A stretch of 14,451 bases of DNA. It comes from Bdellovibrionales bacterium. Lineage in GTDB: Bacteria > Bdellovibrionota > Bacteriovoracia > Bacteriovoracales > Bacteriovoracaceae. Where the stretch lies: contig DAOVTR010000006.1 in NCBI GenBank assembly GCA_030633015.1, positions 1 through 14,451 on the forward strand, in the 5' to 3' direction. Both the position numbers and the translations under genes were made by a program. Under the pieces are notes generated by a model. That model saw nothing but the letters and a program-made list of their open reading frames with translations, was not told the DNA's origin and did no database searches. The number at the start of each line of letters is the position of its first letter. Position 1 is the first letter of the stretch. This document shows, in pieces, positions 14,425 to 14,451 of this stretch.

Positions 14425-14451
14425 GGGGGCGTAGTTAAGTTGGTTATAACG
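14425..14451 (+). tRNA. tRNA gene, 5' part only, isotype undetermined
   Basis: The last 27 bases form a canonical tRNA 5' half: acceptor strand GGGGGCG (14425-14431), T8-A9, D stem GTTA (14434-14437) pairing with TAAC (14447-14450), a D loop with A14, the invariant GG (14442-14443) and A21, then G26. The anticodon lies beyond the window, so the isotype cannot be read. The 5' half resembles some bacterial tRNA-Asp genes, but that is only a guess. Confidence 0.85.

Noticed and set aside
1..14451. CRISPR array, transposon, prophage or toxin-antitoxin system
   Set aside because: No repeat-spacer pattern, transposase, integrase, terminal repeats or recognisable toxin-antitoxin pair was seen on either strand.

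Overview
The window is a strongly AT-rich bacterial chromosome segment, densely packed and largely housekeeping in content. Gene content and order (yceD-rpmF followed by fabD-fabG-acpP-fabF, glyA, nrdR, nusB), the heavy use of AGA/AAA/TTA-type codons and the mixture of SlyD, GreB, PilZ and DUF6165 genes suggest a Gram-negative, proteobacteria-like organism. My best guess, by inference only, is a low-GC Bdellovibrionota member of the Bacteriovorax/Halobacteriovorax type. No phage, transposon, CRISPR or plasmid signature is visible.

Left edge, minus strand (1-877): a truncated gene for a degenerate receiver-like protein lies downstream of a shikimate kinase gene (aroK). A 161-base divergent spacer separates aroK from the plus-strand block.

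Plus-strand block 1 (1039-6654): yceD (DUF177) and rpmF (ribosomal protein L32), then the type II fatty acid synthesis genes fabD, fabG, acpP and fabF, then glyA. fabD/fabG overlap by one base. acpP is followed by a strong hairpin that probably sets ACP expression above fabF. The plsX and fabH genes often found between rpmF and fabD are absent from this spot.

Plus-strand block 2 (6887-8652): nrdR overlaps nusB, nusB is coupled (TAATG) to an unrecognised 133-residue gene, and a small PilZ-domain gene follows behind its own candidate promoter and an eight-codon leader ORF.

Minus-strand block (8654-13483): read in the direction of transcription it runs permease (SO_0444/ArsP-type), short-chain dehydrogenase, small lipoprotein, low-molecular-weight protein tyrosine phosphatase, GreB, DUF6165 protein, SlyD peptidyl-prolyl isomerase and a class I methyltransferase. 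The first six are nearly gapless or overlapping and look like one operon. SlyD and the methyltransferase have longer upstream spacers. The methyltransferase stops one base away from the convergent PilZ gene.

Right edge: a TauE/SafE-family permease is transcribed divergently from the SO_0444-type permease across a short promoter region. The window ends in the 5' 27 bases of a tRNA gene with a very good sigma-70 promoter.

I see no clearly new multi-gene defence or metabolic system. The points most worth a second look are the lipoprotein/phosphatase overlap on an A-rich slippery run, the leader ORF before the PilZ gene, the post-acpP hairpin, the unrecognised gene after nusB and the permease-led operon of mixed content.
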